Shown here: one piece after another, positions 22,075-33,380 of the stretch
Layout: each line of letters begins with the position of its first letter
Numbering within the stretch: the stretch's first letter is position 1
Position numbers and translations under genes: made by a program
NCBI RefSeq assembly: GCF_002022415.1
Contig: NZ_MUBG01000001.1
Span: 992,001-1,056,000 of the forward strand
Reading direction: 5' to 3'
From: Bartonella sp. WD12.1
GTDB taxonomy: Bacteria > Pseudomonadota > Alphaproteobacteria > Rhizobiales > Rhizobiaceae
Length of the DNA: 64,000 nucleotides
The notes under the pieces: generated by a model
What the model was told of the DNA's origin: nothing
What the model saw: only the letters and a program-made list of their open reading frames with translations
Database searches by the model: none

Positions 22075-22982
22075 GACGCGTCCTCCGCTATCCATTTAAC
22101 AATATCACCGTAAGTACGGCCACTCGCCTTTGCTATATCAGGAACAAGAGAAACCGGTGTCATACCAGGCTGCGTATTAATTTCAAGCCAAACCAGCTCC
22201 TCTGTCTCCTCAACAAAACGAAAATCTGAACGACTAACACCTCGACAACCTATAGCTTGATGTGCTGCCAAAGACATTCTTTGCACTTTTTGGTAAATAT
22301 TTAATGAAAGTTGTGCAGGACAAATATGAAGAGAACCACCAGGCTTATATTTTGAATCATAATCATAAAATTGAAAATGTTTATCAGGCACAATTTCACA
22401 AACATCCAAAGCTTCATCCCCTAAAACTGCGCAAGTAAGTTCACGCCCAGGAATGTATTTTTCAACAATCACTTCATCTCCATAAACCCATTCAGCACTC
22501 ATAATATTACGCAGTGGCAGAGTCTCATCACCACTTACAATCACCACACCAAAACTTGACCCTTCACGCACCGGCTTAACGACATAGGGCAGTTCCATAG
22601 GATGCTCTCGCCCTATAGCAAAGCGATTCATCACACAAGAAGGGGCAACATGTACACCAGCGTTAGCAGCAATAACTTTTGCACGTCCTTTATCCATTGC
22701 CAAAGCTGATGCCATCACTCCAGAGTGAGTATAAGGAATTTTTAAATATTCAAGAATACCTTGGATACAACCATCTTCACCAAATGGTCCATGCAATGCG
22801 TTAAAAACAATATCTGGCTGTAATTGCTTAAGAACAGCAGCAATTTGTTCATCAACATCTACACGAATTACATGATAACCCTGCTTTTCAAGAGCATCAG
22901 CACAAGAAGTACCTGAAGATAAGCTTACAGAGCGCTCAGATGAAAATCCGCCCATCAACACAGCTATACGCTTATCTTTCAT
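22062..22982 (-). CDS. ddl: D-alanine--D-alanine ligase
   Basis: ATP-grasp enzyme that makes the D-Ala-D-Ala dipeptide for MurF. The 306 residues show [17 protein letters not shown] at the N-terminus, LHGPFGEDG, the ATP-grasp [15 protein letters not shown] and the C-terminal metal and substrate motif [21 protein letters not shown] 227-nt gap to murB upstream is the largest break inside the dcw cluster and may hold a promoter for ddl-ftsQAZ. Confidence 0.96.
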   Translation of the reverse strand: MKDKRIAVLMGGFSSERSVSLSSGTSCADALEKQGYHVIRVDVDEQIAAVLKQLQPDIVFNALHGPFGEDGCIQGILEYLKIPYTHSGVMASALAMDKGRAKVIAANAGVHVAPSCVMNRFAIGREHPMELPYVVKPVREGSSFGVVIVSGDETLPLRNIMSAEWVYGDEVIVEKYIPGRELTCAVLGDEALDVCEIVPDKHFQFYDYDSKYKPGGSLHICPAQLSLNIYQKVQRMSLAAHQAIGCRGVSRSDFRFVEETEELVWLEINTQPGMTPVSLVPDIAKASGRTYGDIVKWIAEDASCMR

Positions 22983-23209
22983 AACAATCTATTCCTCTTG
23001 ACATACTAGATATAGACTCTACCAAAACAACTCATACTATACATAAGAACAAACTAGATTTATCCTTGCGAATCAACATCCTAGCATTTTCTATAATGAA
23101 TCAGAATCAGGAGCATGAAGCAAGAGTTTTTCTGTTAATTTGTTGATTTTTAATAGAAAATTTTTCTTATCTCTTTGAAATGACTCAGTTTTTTAGTGAT
23201 TTAAATAAA

Positions 23210-24187
23210 TCAATAAAACTGATCAAAAGAAGGAACAATATGGTCTTGTTCAAACTGACCAAGGCGTTGTATTTCCCATTCTAAATAATGGGCTGAATGA
23301 GCAAAAACACGAGCACGTACAGTTTCGCCCAACTGCTCAAGATCGTAGCCTGTAGCCTCACCTGTATTAATCATAAAATTACAATGCATCTTACTCATTT
23401 GAGCGCCACCGATCTGTAAACCACGACACCCTGCTTCATCAATAACGCGCCATGCAGATGTACCTTTAGGGTTACGAAAAGTTGACCCACCTGTTTTCTC
23501 GCGAACAGGTTGTACTTTTTCCCGATGCAGAACAACTTCATTCATAGCAGCATGAATATTATCTTTATTTCCCGACTTTCCTTCCAACACAGCAGCAGTA
23601 AAAATAAGCTCTTCAGAAATATTACAATGACGATATGAATAATGCATATCATTTAGACTCAAGACATGGCGCTCACCTTTACGATCAAGTGCATAGACCT
23701 CAACAACACGCTCAGCTGTCTCAATACCATTAGCCCCTGCATTCATTTTTAATGCCCCACCCAAATTACCAGGAATACCATAATAAAAATGAAAACCAGA
23801 AAGCTCAGCCTCTAGAGCCGCTGCTGCTAAATGTTTATCCGCCACAGCAGCACCAACAAGAAGACGCTTTGGAGAAATCTGCTCTAACTGTCCAAAACCT
23901 TTTACTGAAAGACGAATAACAACCCCAGGAATTCCCCCATCACGTATAAGAAGATTAGAACCAATCCCAACAATTGTTATAGGAATAGATTCTGGTAGCA
24001 CTTGAAGAAACAAAGCTAAATCTGCTTCATCAGAAGGCTGATAAAAAAGCTCAGCTAATCCACCAGTACGAAACCATGTCACCTTACGCATCTCAACATT
24101 GGGAGTAAATTTACCCCGTATGTTCTTCAATGCCGGCTGTAACTGTGCCAACAGCTTTTCACCATCAATTGGCTGAAAATTAACCAT
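23210..24187 (-). CDS. murB: UDP-N-acetylenolpyruvoylglucosamine reductase
   Basis: FAD- and NADPH-dependent reduction giving UDP-MurNAc. The 325 residues have the FAD-binding [13 protein letters not shown], the [18 protein letters not shown] loop and the catalytic serine region [10 protein letters not shown]. It lacks the extra loop of the E. coli type I enzyme, as in type IIa MurB. The start overlaps the murC end by 8 nt. Confidence 0.95.
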   Translation of the reverse strand: MVNFQPIDGEKLLAQLQPALKNIRGKFTPNVEMRKVTWFRTGGLAELFYQPSDEADLALFLQVLPESIPITIVGIGSNLLIRDGGIPGVVIRLSVKGFGQLEQISPKRLLVGAAVADKHLAAAALEAELSGFHFYYGIPGNLGGALKMNAGANGIETAERVVEVYALDRKGERHVLSLNDMHYSYRHCNISEELIFTAAVLEGKSGNKDNIHAAMNEVVLHREKVQPVREKTGGSTFRNPKGTSAWRVIDEAGCRGLQIGGAQMSKMHCNFMINTGEATGYDLEQLGETVRARVFAHSAHYLEWEIQRLGQFEQDHIVPSFDQFY

Positions 24188-25592
24188 TTCTATTAAGTTC
24201 CGCTAATTGTTTAGGTAGAGCATAAGCCCATTGTGTAATGCTACCTGCACCAAGAAAAACAACATAATCACCAGGCTTTGCTAATGTAGCTATAATCAAA
24301 GTAATATCTTCAAGAGTATTCACCAAGCGCACATCACGATGGCTTGCCATTTGAATATGCTCAACCAATTCTTTAGAATCAAAACCAGTAATTGGTTCTT
24401 CACCAGCTGCATAAACCGGTGCAATCATCACTGTATCAGCATCATTAAAACAAGTGATAAAATCATCAAATAAATCATGCAAACGTGAATAACGGTGCGG
24501 TTGTACAATCGCAATAACCCGCCCTTTTGCACTTTCACGAGCTGCACTTAAAACAGCTTTTATTTCAACCGGATGATGCCCATAATCATCAAATATCTCA
24601 ACACCACACCAACTTCCCGTCTGTGTAAAACGCCGTTTTACCCCACAAAATTCTGCTAATCCTTTTCTAATAGATTCATTTGAAATACCAAGCTCATATG
24701 CAATAGCAATCGCCGCGGTAGCATTAGAAATATTGTGTTGCCCTGACATTGGTAAAACCAAATTCTTTAGTTCAGTTTTTTCATTTGTTTTCCGGGATCG
24801 AATAAGAACGTCAAAATGCGTTTTTTGACCTTCCATCGAAAGATTAAGAAAACGTACATCAGCTTGTGGATTAGCACCATAAGTCACTACCCAACGATCA
24901 TCAATACGACTGGCCAATGTTTGAACTTCTGGATGATCAAGGCACATAACAGCAAAACCATAAAAAGGCACATTCTCTACAAATTGCCGAAAAGCCTCAC
25001 GTACAGCATCAAAACTACCATAATAATCCAGATGTTCAGAGTCGATATTGGTGACAACAGCAATATCAGCAGGCAATTTTAAAAATGTACCATCACTTTC
25101 ATCGGCTTCAACCACCATCCAATCTCCACAGCCCATACGTGCATTGGTTCCATAAGCATTGATAATGCCACCATTAATTACCATCGGATCAAAATTACTA
25201 GCGTCAAGAAGTGCTGCTACCATTGATGTGGTGGTTGTCTTACCGTGTGTACCACCAACAGCTATTGCCCGGCGAAAACGCATCAATTCTGCTAACATTT
25301 CTGCACGCCTAACAATTGGTAAATGCTTTTCTTTAGCAGCGATATATTCAGGATTTGTTTTTTTTATAGCAGTGGAAATAACAACAACTTTTGCACCTTC
25401 TAAATTTTCAGCACGATGACCTATATGAATGTTAATCCCTTTACCCCGTAAACGCTCCACATTTGCATTATCCGTTTGATCGGATCCTTGAACTTTATAA
25501 CCAAGATTATGAAGAACCTCAGCAATTCCACTCATACCAATACCACCGATACCTATAAAGTGGAGAAGGCCAATATCAAGCGGCATTTTCAT
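24180..25592 (-). CDS. murC: UDP-N-acetylmuramate--L-alanine ligase
   Basis: Adds L-Ala to UDP-MurNAc. The ATG at 25592 ([22 protein letters not shown]) is preceded by GAAGGGAG and fits the family N-terminus. An upstream TTG reading adds 14 residues. The 470 residues include the UDP-binding GIGGIGMSG, the ATP loop [10 protein letters not shown] and the C-terminal [10 protein letters not shown]. Overlaps murG by 17 nt and murB by 8 nt. Confidence 0.95.
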   Translation of the reverse strand: MKMPLDIGLLHFIGIGGIGMSGIAEVLHNLGYKVQGSDQTDNANVERLRGKGINIHIGHRAENLEGAKVVVISTAIKKTNPEYIAAKEKHLPIVRRAEMLAELMRFRRAIAVGGTHGKTTTTSMVAALLDASNFDPMVINGGIINAYGTNARMGCGDWMVVEADESDGTFLKLPADIAVVTNIDSEHLDYYGSFDAVREAFRQFVENVPFYGFAVMCLDHPEVQTLASRIDDRWVVTYGANPQADVRFLNLSMEGQKTHFDVLIRSRKTNEKTELKNLVLPMSGQHNISNATAAIAIAYELGISNESIRKGLAEFCGVKRRFTQTGSWCGVEIFDDYGHHPVEIKAVLSAARESAKGRVIAIVQPHRYSRLHDLFDDFITCFNDADTVMIAPVYAAGEEPITGFDSKELVEHIQMASHRDVRLVNTLEDITLIIATLAKPGDYVVFLGAGSITQWAYALPKQLAELNRNG

Positions 25593-26715
25593 TAAAAAGC
25601 TCCCTTCTAATGTCTGATAATGACCATCCTGCAATCAAAGCTTCAGCCATATCTGCAAGAACTCTGGTTGCATGAGGTTGCCCAACCTTTTTCGCAGCAA
25701 GCGCCTGTTTTTCTAATAAGTGTGGTTCATGACAAGCTTTCGTTAAAAGCGCAGCAAGCATTTGTGCATTTAAATCTTTTTCGACAATAATTTGAGCTGC
25801 TCCCGTTGCAGCAAGCATTGCCGCATTTTCTGCTTGATCATGATCTAAAGCGTGAGGATAAGGAATCAATAAAGCTGGCCTACCAATAACGGCTATTTCA
25901 CAAACCGTTGAAGCACCAGAACGTGACACAATGAAATGAGACCAAGCAATATGTTCAGCCATATTATCAAAAAAAGGAGCAACTTTTGCTTCCACCCCCA
26001 TATTGCGATAAATTTGTACCAAATCCGTTACTTCACCACGAACCTGTTGAATAATACGTAAACGTTTACGGATATTATTATCAAGTAAAGCAATCGCTTC
26101 AGGGACAATTTTTGAAAAAACGGAAGCCCCTTGGCTACCACCAAAAACCAAAAGATGAAATGGCTTGTCCTCAGTAGAAGTACAATAAGGAATTTCTGCC
26201 GCTTTAAGAATAGCCTCACGAACAGGATTACCTGTAAGAAACGTTTTATAAGCGTGCACTCCATTAGTTGACAATAAACCACCTGCTATTGCACTGACCC
26301 TAGATGCTAAAACTTTATTAGCACGGCCCATAACAGCATTTTGCTCATGAATAAATGTTACATGTTTCGTTAAGGCAGCAATCAAAACAGGTGGAAAGGT
26401 AGGATAACCACCAAATCCCCCCACAAGAACAGGACGTAATTTATAAAAAAGCATCCATGACTGACATATTCCCTTTAACAAACGCCAAAATGTTTTTATA
26501 AGTGCAAAAGGATGATACCGTGTTAATGTTGCTGATGAAATAATATGAATATGTTTTTTATCAAAATGGCGCACAAAATACTTAGCTCTTTCATCCGTTG
26601 CCAAATGAACATCATATCCGCGCTGCCTTAATTCAACAGAAAGTGCTTCTGCAGGAAAAAGGTGCCCACCTGTACCTCCAGCAACCAAAATAATAACCTT
26701 TTTTTTATGCGTCAT
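25576..26715 (-). CDS. murG: UDP-GlcNAc:lipid I N-acetylglucosaminyltransferase
   Basis: Converts lipid I to lipid II on the inner face of the cytoplasmic membrane. The 379 residues have the N-terminal GT-B glycine loop [33 protein letters not shown] and the UDP-GlcNAc site [23 protein letters not shown]. 11 nt downstream of ftsW. Confidence 0.95.
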   Translation of the reverse strand: MTHKKKVIILVAGGTGGHLFPAEALSVELRQRGYDVHLATDERAKYFVRHFDKKHIHIISSATLTRYHPFALIKTFWRLLKGICQSWMLFYKLRPVLVGGFGGYPTFPPVLIAALTKHVTFIHEQNAVMGRANKVLASRVSAIAGGLLSTNGVHAYKTFLTGNPVREAILKAAEIPYCTSTEDKPFHLLVFGGSQGASVFSKIVPEAIALLDNNIRKRLRIIQQVRGEVTDLVQIYRNMGVEAKVAPFFDNMAEHIAWSHFIVSRSGASTVCEIAVIGRPALLIPYPHALDHDQAENAAMLAATGAAQIIVEKDLNAQMLAALLTKACHEPHLLEKQALAAKKVGQPHATRVLADMAEALIAGWSLSDIRRELFNENAA

Positions 26716-26726
26716 TAGGTAACATC

Positions 26727-27863
26727 CTAAACAGTAAGCGGAGGAAAAGCTGAAAACCGCGTTTCTGGCCAGCGGCGTGTCAAACTGAGCAAAATACCCA
26801 TCGAAATAGCAATCGCCACCATAGATGAACCACCATAAGAAATAAATGGCAATGTCATACCTTTTGGAGGTATCAAATGAAGATTGACTGCCATATTAAT
26901 CCCCGATTGCAAACCAATCATTATCGCCATACCAGTAATACCAAAACACGTAAATGAATCACGCGTATTCAACGCTATATAAAGTGAACGTATAACAATA
27001 AAACCAAAAAGGGCCATAATTAATAAACAGAAGATAATACCATATTCTTCAGCTGCAACAGAAAACACAAAATCTGTATGGCTATCAGGAATAATACGCT
27101 TAACTATCCCCTCACCTGGCCCTTGACCAAACCATCCCCCATTTAAAATAGCTTCACGTCCGACATCCACCTGAAATGTATCGCCTTCACCTGTCAAAAA
27201 ACCATTAATACGTTCGCGCACATGGTGAACAAAAAAATAAGCTAAAAAACCTCCTAAAACCGCTAAAACAATAAAGAACAAAATAATAGTAAGAGATACA
27301 CCTGCAACAAAAAACAAACCACCCCATGTTGCACTAATCAAAAGTGTTTGACCAATATCAGGCTGTAAAACAAGAAGTGTGCAACAAAGAGCATAAAGTG
27401 CAATAGACAATGTATAGCGCAACCTACCATAATGTTTCATCTGATCTGAAAACAACCAAGCTGACACGACTACAAATGCTGGCTTCATAAACTCTGAAGC
27501 TTGCAAAGAAAAACCAAACAAAGAAATCCAACGCCGTGCCCCTTTTAACTCAGAACCAAATAATAAAGTTGCGACCATAAGAATAAGTGTCGTAAATAAT
27601 AAAAGAATGCATAAACGGCGAATATTATGAGGTGAAAAAAAAGAAATAGTAACCATAGTAAAAAACGCAAGGATACTAAAAATGATATGCCAACGAACAA
27701 AATAAAAACTATCCGCAATTCCTATTTTTTTTGCAACAACGGGACTAGCTGCAAAAGACAACATAACGCCAATCCCCATCAAAATCAGACAAGCAGCAAA
27801 AATAAAACGATCAACCGTCCACCACCAATTAGCAATCGGATCTTGATGTGCACGAGTAATCAT
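26727..27863 (-). CDS. ftsW: Septal peptidoglycan glycosyltransferase FtsW (SEDS)
   Basis: Polytopic SEDS polymerase that works with FtsI at the septum. The 378 residues have about 10 membrane segments. The SEDS motif LIPPKGMTLPFISYGGSS near the C-terminus and RRWISLFGFSLQASEFMKPA are diagnostic. ATG start MITRAHQDP; a 130-nt gap separates it from murD. Confidence 0.94.
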   Translation of the reverse strand: MITRAHQDPIANWWWTVDRFIFAACLILMGIGVMLSFAASPVVAKKIGIADSFYFVRWHIIFSILAFFTMVTISFFSPHNIRRLCILLLFTTLILMVATLLFGSELKGARRWISLFGFSLQASEFMKPAFVVVSAWLFSDQMKHYGRLRYTLSIALYALCCTLLVLQPDIGQTLLISATWGGLFFVAGVSLTIILFFIVLAVLGGFLAYFFVHHVRERINGFLTGEGDTFQVDVGREAILNGGWFGQGPGEGIVKRIIPDSHTDFVFSVAAEEYGIIFCLLIMALFGFIVIRSLYIALNTRDSFTCFGITGMAIMIGLQSGINMAVNLHLIPPKGMTLPFISYGGSSMVAIAISMGILLSLTRRWPETRFSAFPPLTV

Positions 27864-27993
27864 TACCTTTACTTTATCCTTTTTTTATCATTCCACTCAA
27901 AGCGATATGATGTTTCTATTTTTTTGGGCAAGCATTTCAAAAACTAAATTACACTAAAAAAGATTCTGGATTGTTAATGGTAGAATAAATTTT

Positions 27994-29400
27994 TTACAAT
28001 TCGTTTTCTTTCAACTGTTCAACCAAAGAAATAAAAGTCTCTCCACGCATTTCATAATTTTTGAATTGATCATAACTCGCACAAGCTGGTGAAAACAAAA
28101 CCACAGCTTCTTTTGCATTAGCATGCGTTGCGTCAATAGCTGCTTCCCGCACTGCATTTTCCAAAGTTATGCTCATTGAAAAAGGAAAAGCAGAGCCAAT
28201 AGTGCAGGCAAAATCCTTTGCAGCAGCACCAATCAAATAAGCTTTACGAATTTTATTAAAAAATCCTTTTAAAGGAGCAATGCCACCTTCTTTTGCCTGC
28301 CCTCCAACGATCCAAAAAATATCGTTAAAAGTAGCAAGTGCGCAAGCTGATGCTTCCGCATTGGTAGCTTTACTATCATTAATAAACAAAACCGATCCAA
28401 TTTTGCGCACCTGCTGCATACGATGCGCAAGCCCCATATAACTTGCTAAATGTTTCTCTATATGCGGATCAGTAATTTTTAACACCTGCAATGTTGCTAA
28501 AGCTATAAGAGCATTTTGCGCATTATGGGCACCGCGTAACGAAGTTATTGTAGCAAGATCTGCAAGTAAATAACGCTGCCCATGGCTAATAGAAAAAAGC
28601 TTTGTTCCTTCTGCACAAAAACCATCATCAATACAGCGTTCCTTAGAAATTGCTTTAACTTGACGACCTTCATTTATAAGTTGCTGATATAAAACCTGGC
28701 AGGCAACATCATCAACTGAAACAAGAGCGTGAGAAGCTTTAGCAACTAAACGCCCTTTGACTTGCGCATAATGCATAAAACTACCATGTCGGTCGATATG
28801 ATCAGGTGTTAGATTTAATAAAAGACCAACTGTAGGCTGAAGAGAAGGACTTAGATCAATCTGAAATGATGAACATTCAATAACATAAATACGTTTTTTA
28901 ACAAATGGTTTAAGGGTTAATATCGCAGTTCCAATATTTCCTCCCATTTGCACATCATAGCCCATTTTGTCTAAAAGATGGGCAAGCAAAGTAGTAGTGG
29001 TCGATTTACCATTTGTACCTGTAATAGCAATAAATGGAACATCTTGATCACAAAAACCATGTTGACGCAAAAAATGGTTCCGTGCACGAACAAATAGTTC
29101 AATATCACCAATAATTTCTATACCTGCCTGACGTGCTTTATCAACCGTCCAATGAGGTTGAGGATGCGTTAAAGGTACCCCAGGTGCTAAAATCAATGCA
29201 ACGAATTCTGACCAATCTTCATAACGAAGATCTCTCGTTGGGATATTTTCTCTACAAGCAGCTTCTACGCTAGAAGGATTCTCATCCCACCCAATCACTT
29301 CAGCTCCACCAGCAATCAGTACTCGCGCCGTAGCTATTCCCGACTGCCCTAGCCCAAATAGAGCAACTTTTTGACCTTTATAACATTCAACTGGAATCAC
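27994..29400 (-). CDS. murD: UDP-N-acetylmuramoylalanine--D-glutamate ligase
   Basis: Adds D-Glu to UDP-MurNAc-L-Ala. The 468 residues contain [14 protein letters not shown] (UDP site), the ATP loop [18 protein letters not shown] and the C-terminal [12 protein letters not shown]. Follows mraY with a 4-nt gap, so it is coupled to it. Confidence 0.95.
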   Translation of the reverse strand: MIPVECYKGQKVALFGLGQSGIATARVLIAGGAEVIGWDENPSSVEAACRENIPTRDLRYEDWSEFVALILAPGVPLTHPQPHWTVDKARQAGIEIIGDIELFVRARNHFLRQHGFCDQDVPFIAITGTNGKSTTTTLLAHLLDKMGYDVQMGGNIGTAILTLKPFVKKRIYVIECSSFQIDLSPSLQPTVGLLLNLTPDHIDRHGSFMHYAQVKGRLVAKASHALVSVDDVACQVLYQQLINEGRQVKAISKERCIDDGFCAEGTKLFSISHGQRYLLADLATITSLRGAHNAQNALIALATLQVLKITDPHIEKHLASYMGLAHRMQQVRKIGSVLFINDSKATNAEASACALATFNDIFWIVGGQAKEGGIAPLKGFFNKIRKAYLIGAAAKDFACTIGSAFPFSMSITLENAVREAAIDATHANAKEAVVLFSPACASYDQFKNYEMRGETFISLVEQLKENEL

Positions 29401-29404
29401 AATC

Positions 29405-30475
29405 TTATCTCAACTTAAGTGTTGAAAGACCAATCAACGCTAAAACAATCGAAATAATCCAAAAGCGTACCACAACTTGGCTTTCAGTCCATCCCTTTTT
29501 CTCAAAATGATGATGAATCGGTGCCATAAGGAATACACGCTTTCTCGTCAATTTAAACCAACCTACTTGAATGATAACCGAAAGTGTTTCTAAAACAAAA
29601 AGCCCACCGACAACAGCTAAAACAATTTCATGCTTTGTCGCTACGGCAACAACACCCAACAACCCCCCAAGTGCCAACGAACCGGTGTCACCCATAAAAA
29701 TAGCCGCCGGAGGTGCATTAAACCATAAAAAACCAAGACCAGCACCAACAACTGCTCCTAATAAAACAGTCAATTCCCCAGATCCAGGTACGTAATGGAT
29801 TTGTAAATAATCAGCAAAATTTATATTACCAGACAGATAAGCGATTAACGCAAACGATAAAGCAGCGACCATTACAGGAACAATAGCAAGCCCATCAAGA
29901 CCATCCGTTAAATTAACTGCATTACCGGTCCCTACTATAACACAAGCAGTAAAAGGAATAAAAAACCAACCTAAATTAATAAAATAGTCTTTCACAAAAG
30001 GTAAAGCCAATCCCGGTGAGCCGACCTTTACAATAATCAAAGAAGCAGTTGTCGCAATTAAAAACTCTAAACCCAACCGTGCTTTACCGGAAAACCCCTT
30101 GTCTGTTTGTTTTGTCACTTTAAGATAATCATCATAAAAACCAATCATCCCAAAAGAAAGCATAACTAACAGTGATACCCAAAGATAAATGTTCGATAAA
30201 TTACACCACAAAAGCGTCGACACCACAATGCCGCTCAAAATCATTAATCCACCCATAGTAGGTGTTCCAGCTTTTTTAAAATGGGTTTGAGGACCATCAG
30301 CTCGAATTGGTTGCCCCTTTCCTTGCCGCACTTTAAGAGAGGCAATAATACTAGGGCCAAACAAAAAGACAATTAAACCTGATGTTAGCATAGCTAACAC
30401 AGTACGAAAAGTAATATAACGAAAAACATTAACGCCTGGAAGCCAATCACTCAACGAAGAAAGTAACAAAATCAT
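29405..30475 (-). CDS. mraY: Phospho-N-acetylmuramoyl-pentapeptide transferase
   Basis: Integral membrane enzyme that makes lipid I from UDP-MurNAc-pentapeptide and undecaprenyl phosphate. The ATG at 30475 ([14 protein letters not shown]) gives 356 residues, close to the family length. An upstream extension of 27 residues would overlap murF and is not family-like. Motifs: [10 protein letters not shown], the catalytic [20 protein letters not shown] and [12 protein letters not shown]. Starts 19 nt after the murF stop. Confidence 0.95.
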   Translation of the reverse strand: MILLLSSLSDWLPGVNVFRYITFRTVLAMLTSGLIVFLFGPSIIASLKVRQGKGQPIRADGPQTHFKKAGTPTMGGLMILSGIVVSTLLWCNLSNIYLWVSLLVMLSFGMIGFYDDYLKVTKQTDKGFSGKARLGLEFLIATTASLIIVKVGSPGLALPFVKDYFINLGWFFIPFTACVIVGTGNAVNLTDGLDGLAIVPVMVAALSFALIAYLSGNINFADYLQIHYVPGSGELTVLLGAVVGAGLGFLWFNAPPAAIFMGDTGSLALGGLLGVVAVATKHEIVLAVVGGLFVLETLSVIIQVGWFKLTRKRVFLMAPIHHHFEKKGWTESQVVVRFWIISIVLALIGLSTLKLR

Positions 30476-30494
30476 AGTAAAAAACCCGGTAAAA

Positions 30495-31915
30495 TTATAA
30501 AGATGTTTTTTTATAACGATCAAGAAGAGCCTCAACAATACGTGACAGACCAACACTATGAGATGATTTAATCATAATAAGATCGCCTTCTGAAATTTCT
30601 TTTAAAATAAGTGGTAAAAGCTCTTCAAGATGTTCAGAGTAATGAACTTTGGTATAAGTAGAAAGCTCATTAGCTAAAAATTTCATTGCTTTTCCAACCA
30701 AAAAAACCGGATTGGCACCAGAAATACATATTGGCTTTACCAGATCACGATGAAGCTTTTCACTATAAACTCCTAACTCAAGCATATCACCCAAAACTGC
30801 TATTTTCCGACCACGTATACCAACTGGTCCCGTAGCAAGAAGATCAAGGGCAGCACGCATAGAAGCAGGATTGGCATTATAACTTTCATCAATTAAATGA
30901 AATTTTCCTCCATTTGGTAAAGATAGTCGATAGCGGTTACCTCTACCTTTTGGAAGAGAAAAACAACTCAAAGCAAGTGAAACACATGCTAAATCAGCAC
31001 CAACAACATCACAAACCGCTAAAACACCTAAAATATTTTGTACAATGTGTCGCCCAGGAGCGCCAATTTTAATGATCATATCTTGGTCAGAAAAATGCAT
31101 AGTCATGCAAGAATAATCCGTCAAAAGATGAATCTCTTTTGCCTGGTAATCAGCACTTTCCGATTCCCCAAAACTCAAGATTTTTTTACGCCACATTGTT
31201 CTGCTTTTTGAACCAAACGAGAAAAAAAATGACTATCCGCATTTAAAAGAGCTACACCCTCATCATCTAGTCCTTCAAAAATTTCAGCTTTTGCATCTGC
31301 AATTTCTTCAAGATTTTTGAAAAAACCTATATGTCCAGCAGAAATATGAGTAATCAAAGCTACATGTGGGCGAACTAATTTTACCAAAGGACGAATTTCA
31401 TCTTTATGATTCATCCCAATTTCAAATATACCATAATCACTATTCGCAGGCATACGTGCTAAAGTTAAGGGAACACCCCAACAATTGTTGAAAGAACCAG
31501 GATTGGCATAAACCTTTCCAACAGTTTTAAGTGCTTGTTTAAGAGCTTCTTTTGTTGTTGTTTTTCCAACAGAACCTGTGACAGCTATAATTGTAGCTTT
31601 TGAACGCTCACGTGCTGCTTGCGCAAGTTTTTCTAACGCTTTTAAAACATCGGGAACCACAATCAATGGAGCAGCTAATGCTTTCATTTCAGCCAAACGA
31701 TTTTGCGCAACCACAAGAACTCCTGCACCTTTTGCATAAGCTTGTGCAGCAAAATCATGACCGTCTAGACTATTACCCTTAATACAGAAAAAAATATCGC
31801 CCTCTATAAGAGATCTACTATCAATAGAAACCCCCGAGAAAGTCTCTGGCAAACATCCAATCGATAGACCATTCATAACAGAAAGAAGTGTCTGTTTATC
31901 CCATAAAACTGTCAT
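30495..31915 (-). CDS. murF: MurF, D-Ala-D-Ala-adding ligase, in two frames (frameshift at 31181-31187)
   Basis: Adds D-Ala-D-Ala to UDP-MurNAc-tripeptide. The N-terminal frame (31915 down to 31175) has [17 protein letters not shown], the ATP loop [13 protein letters not shown] and [15 protein letters not shown], then reads GTA AAA AAA TCT TGA and stops. The C-terminal frame (down to 30495) continues with [15 protein letters not shown] and [11 protein letters not shown] single -1 shift on A-AAA-AAA (plus-strand T7 at 31181-31187) joins them into 473 residues, the normal MurF length. Causes could be a sequencing error, transcriptional slippage or -1 recoding. An essential gene is unlikely to be dead. 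The start overlaps the murE stop as ATGA. Confidence 0.9.
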
Positions 31916-33363
31916 TTATTTCGTTCTTTCAAAGCAGAAACTGCTCTTAAATGATCTGAAAAAGGATACGTTATCTTTCCTATAATTTGACCATTTTCAT
32001 GACCTTTTCCTGCAATAATCAATGTATCTCCAGCTTCAAGTAATCTCACTGCATAATCAATAGCTTCACCACGATCTGCTATTTCCAGTGCTCCTGATGC
32101 TGCTTGTAAAATATCTTTTCGAATTTTTGCAGGATCTTCTGTGCGAGGATTATCATCAGTAACAATAACAATATCAGCTTTACTTGTCGCAATTTTTCCC
32201 ATCAAAGGTCTTTTGCCCTGATCACGATCACCCCCACAACCAAAAACAAGAATTAAACGCCCTAATGTAAAGGGACGAACAGAAAGCAATACCTGCTCTA
32301 AAGCCTCTGGTTTATGAGCATAATCTACATAAACAAATGCATTATCTTTCGTATTTCCGACCAACTCTAACCGGCCAGGTGCTCCTTGTAATTTTTTCAA
32401 AGAGCGAAAAATACTACTGGGCGGTACATTTGTCGCAATTGCTAAACCTGCAGCCATAAGTGCATTAGTCACTTGAAACTCCCCCGCAAGAGGCAAATCA
32501 AATGTGTAAATATCGTTTCCCATACGACACTCAACACACTGTTTCAAGCGCTGATGCTCAATACGATTAATTGTAATAAACTGCCCCTTACGTCCAACCG
32601 TTAATACTGGGCGCCCAGCTCGTGTAACATGATCAATTACTTTTTGTGAATAAACATCATCCGCAAAAACAATAGCGGGTGCATCACATGGCAAAAGTGT
32701 ATCAAACAATCTCATTTTAGCGCGCAAATAATCTTCTACACACGTGTGATAATCCATATGATCACGCCCTAAATTAGTGAAAGCTGCCGCTGCCAAACGC
32801 ACTCCATCAAGTCGACTCTGATCAAGACCATGCGAAGAAGCTTCAAGTACTGCATGTGTAACACCTTCACCAGCAATTTCACACAACAAACGCTGCAACA
32901 TTACCGGATCAGGTGTTGTGAGGGAACCATAATCATTACGCTTAGGTGAAACAACACCAACCGTCCCTATGCTAGCCGCACAAAACCCAACATGCTTCCA
33001 AATTTGCCTAACAAAAGACACAACCGATGTTTTTCCGCTTGTCCCCGTAACAGCTGTAACAATTTCAGGCTGAACACCATAAAAACGTGCAGCTGCAATG
33101 GCCAAACTATGGCGTACATCTACAACATGCAAAACCGGAACACATACCCCCTCAAGGGCACAATTGTAATTTGTAACTATTACTCGTGCACCACGCTCTA
33201 TAGCATCGTTCACATATTGCCTGCCATCACCTTGATTTCCTTGAAGAGCCACAAAAACATAACCCGGCAACACTTGTCGAGAATCTGAACTTATTCCCGT
33301 AATTTCAATTGAGGCAAGACAATTATCTTCAATACATTCTGTAAATAATGCTCCAAGAAACAT
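31912..33363 (-). CDS. murE: UDP-MurNAc-L-Ala-D-Glu:meso-diaminopimelate ligase
   Basis: Adds the third stem-peptide residue. The 483 residues have [18 protein letters not shown], the ATP loop [25 protein letters not shown] and DDNPRTEDP, whose DNPR motif is associated with meso-DAP rather than lysine specificity. Overlaps murF by 4 nt; 17 nt after ftsI. Confidence 0.96.
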   Translation of the reverse strand: MFLGALFTECIEDNCLASIEITGISSDSRQVLPGYVFVALQGNQGDGRQYVNDAIERGARVIVTNYNCALEGVCVPVLHVVDVRHSLAIAAARFYGVQPEIVTAVTGTSGKTSVVSFVRQIWKHVGFCAASIGTVGVVSPKRNDYGSLTTPDPVMLQRLLCEIAGEGVTHAVLEASSHGLDQSRLDGVRLAAAAFTNLGRDHMDYHTCVEDYLRAKMRLFDTLLPCDAPAIVFADDVYSQKVIDHVTRAGRPVLTVGRKGQFITINRIEHQRLKQCVECRMGNDIYTFDLPLAGEFQVTNALMAAGLAIATNVPPSSIFRSLKKLQGAPGRLELVGNTKDNAFVYVDYAHKPEALEQVLLSVRPFTLGRLILVFGCGGDRDQGKRPLMGKIATSKADIVIVTDDNPRTEDPAKIRKDILQAASGALEIADRGEAIDYAVRLLEAGDTLIIAGKGHENGQIIGKITYPFSDHLRAVSALKERNK

Positions 33364-33380
33364 GATCGCTTATCTTTATG

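Noticed and set aside
30495-31915. Two separate murF-like genes
   Set aside because: Neither half makes a MurF alone; the halves are contiguous in the family and joined by a single slip, so one frameshifted gene is the better reading.
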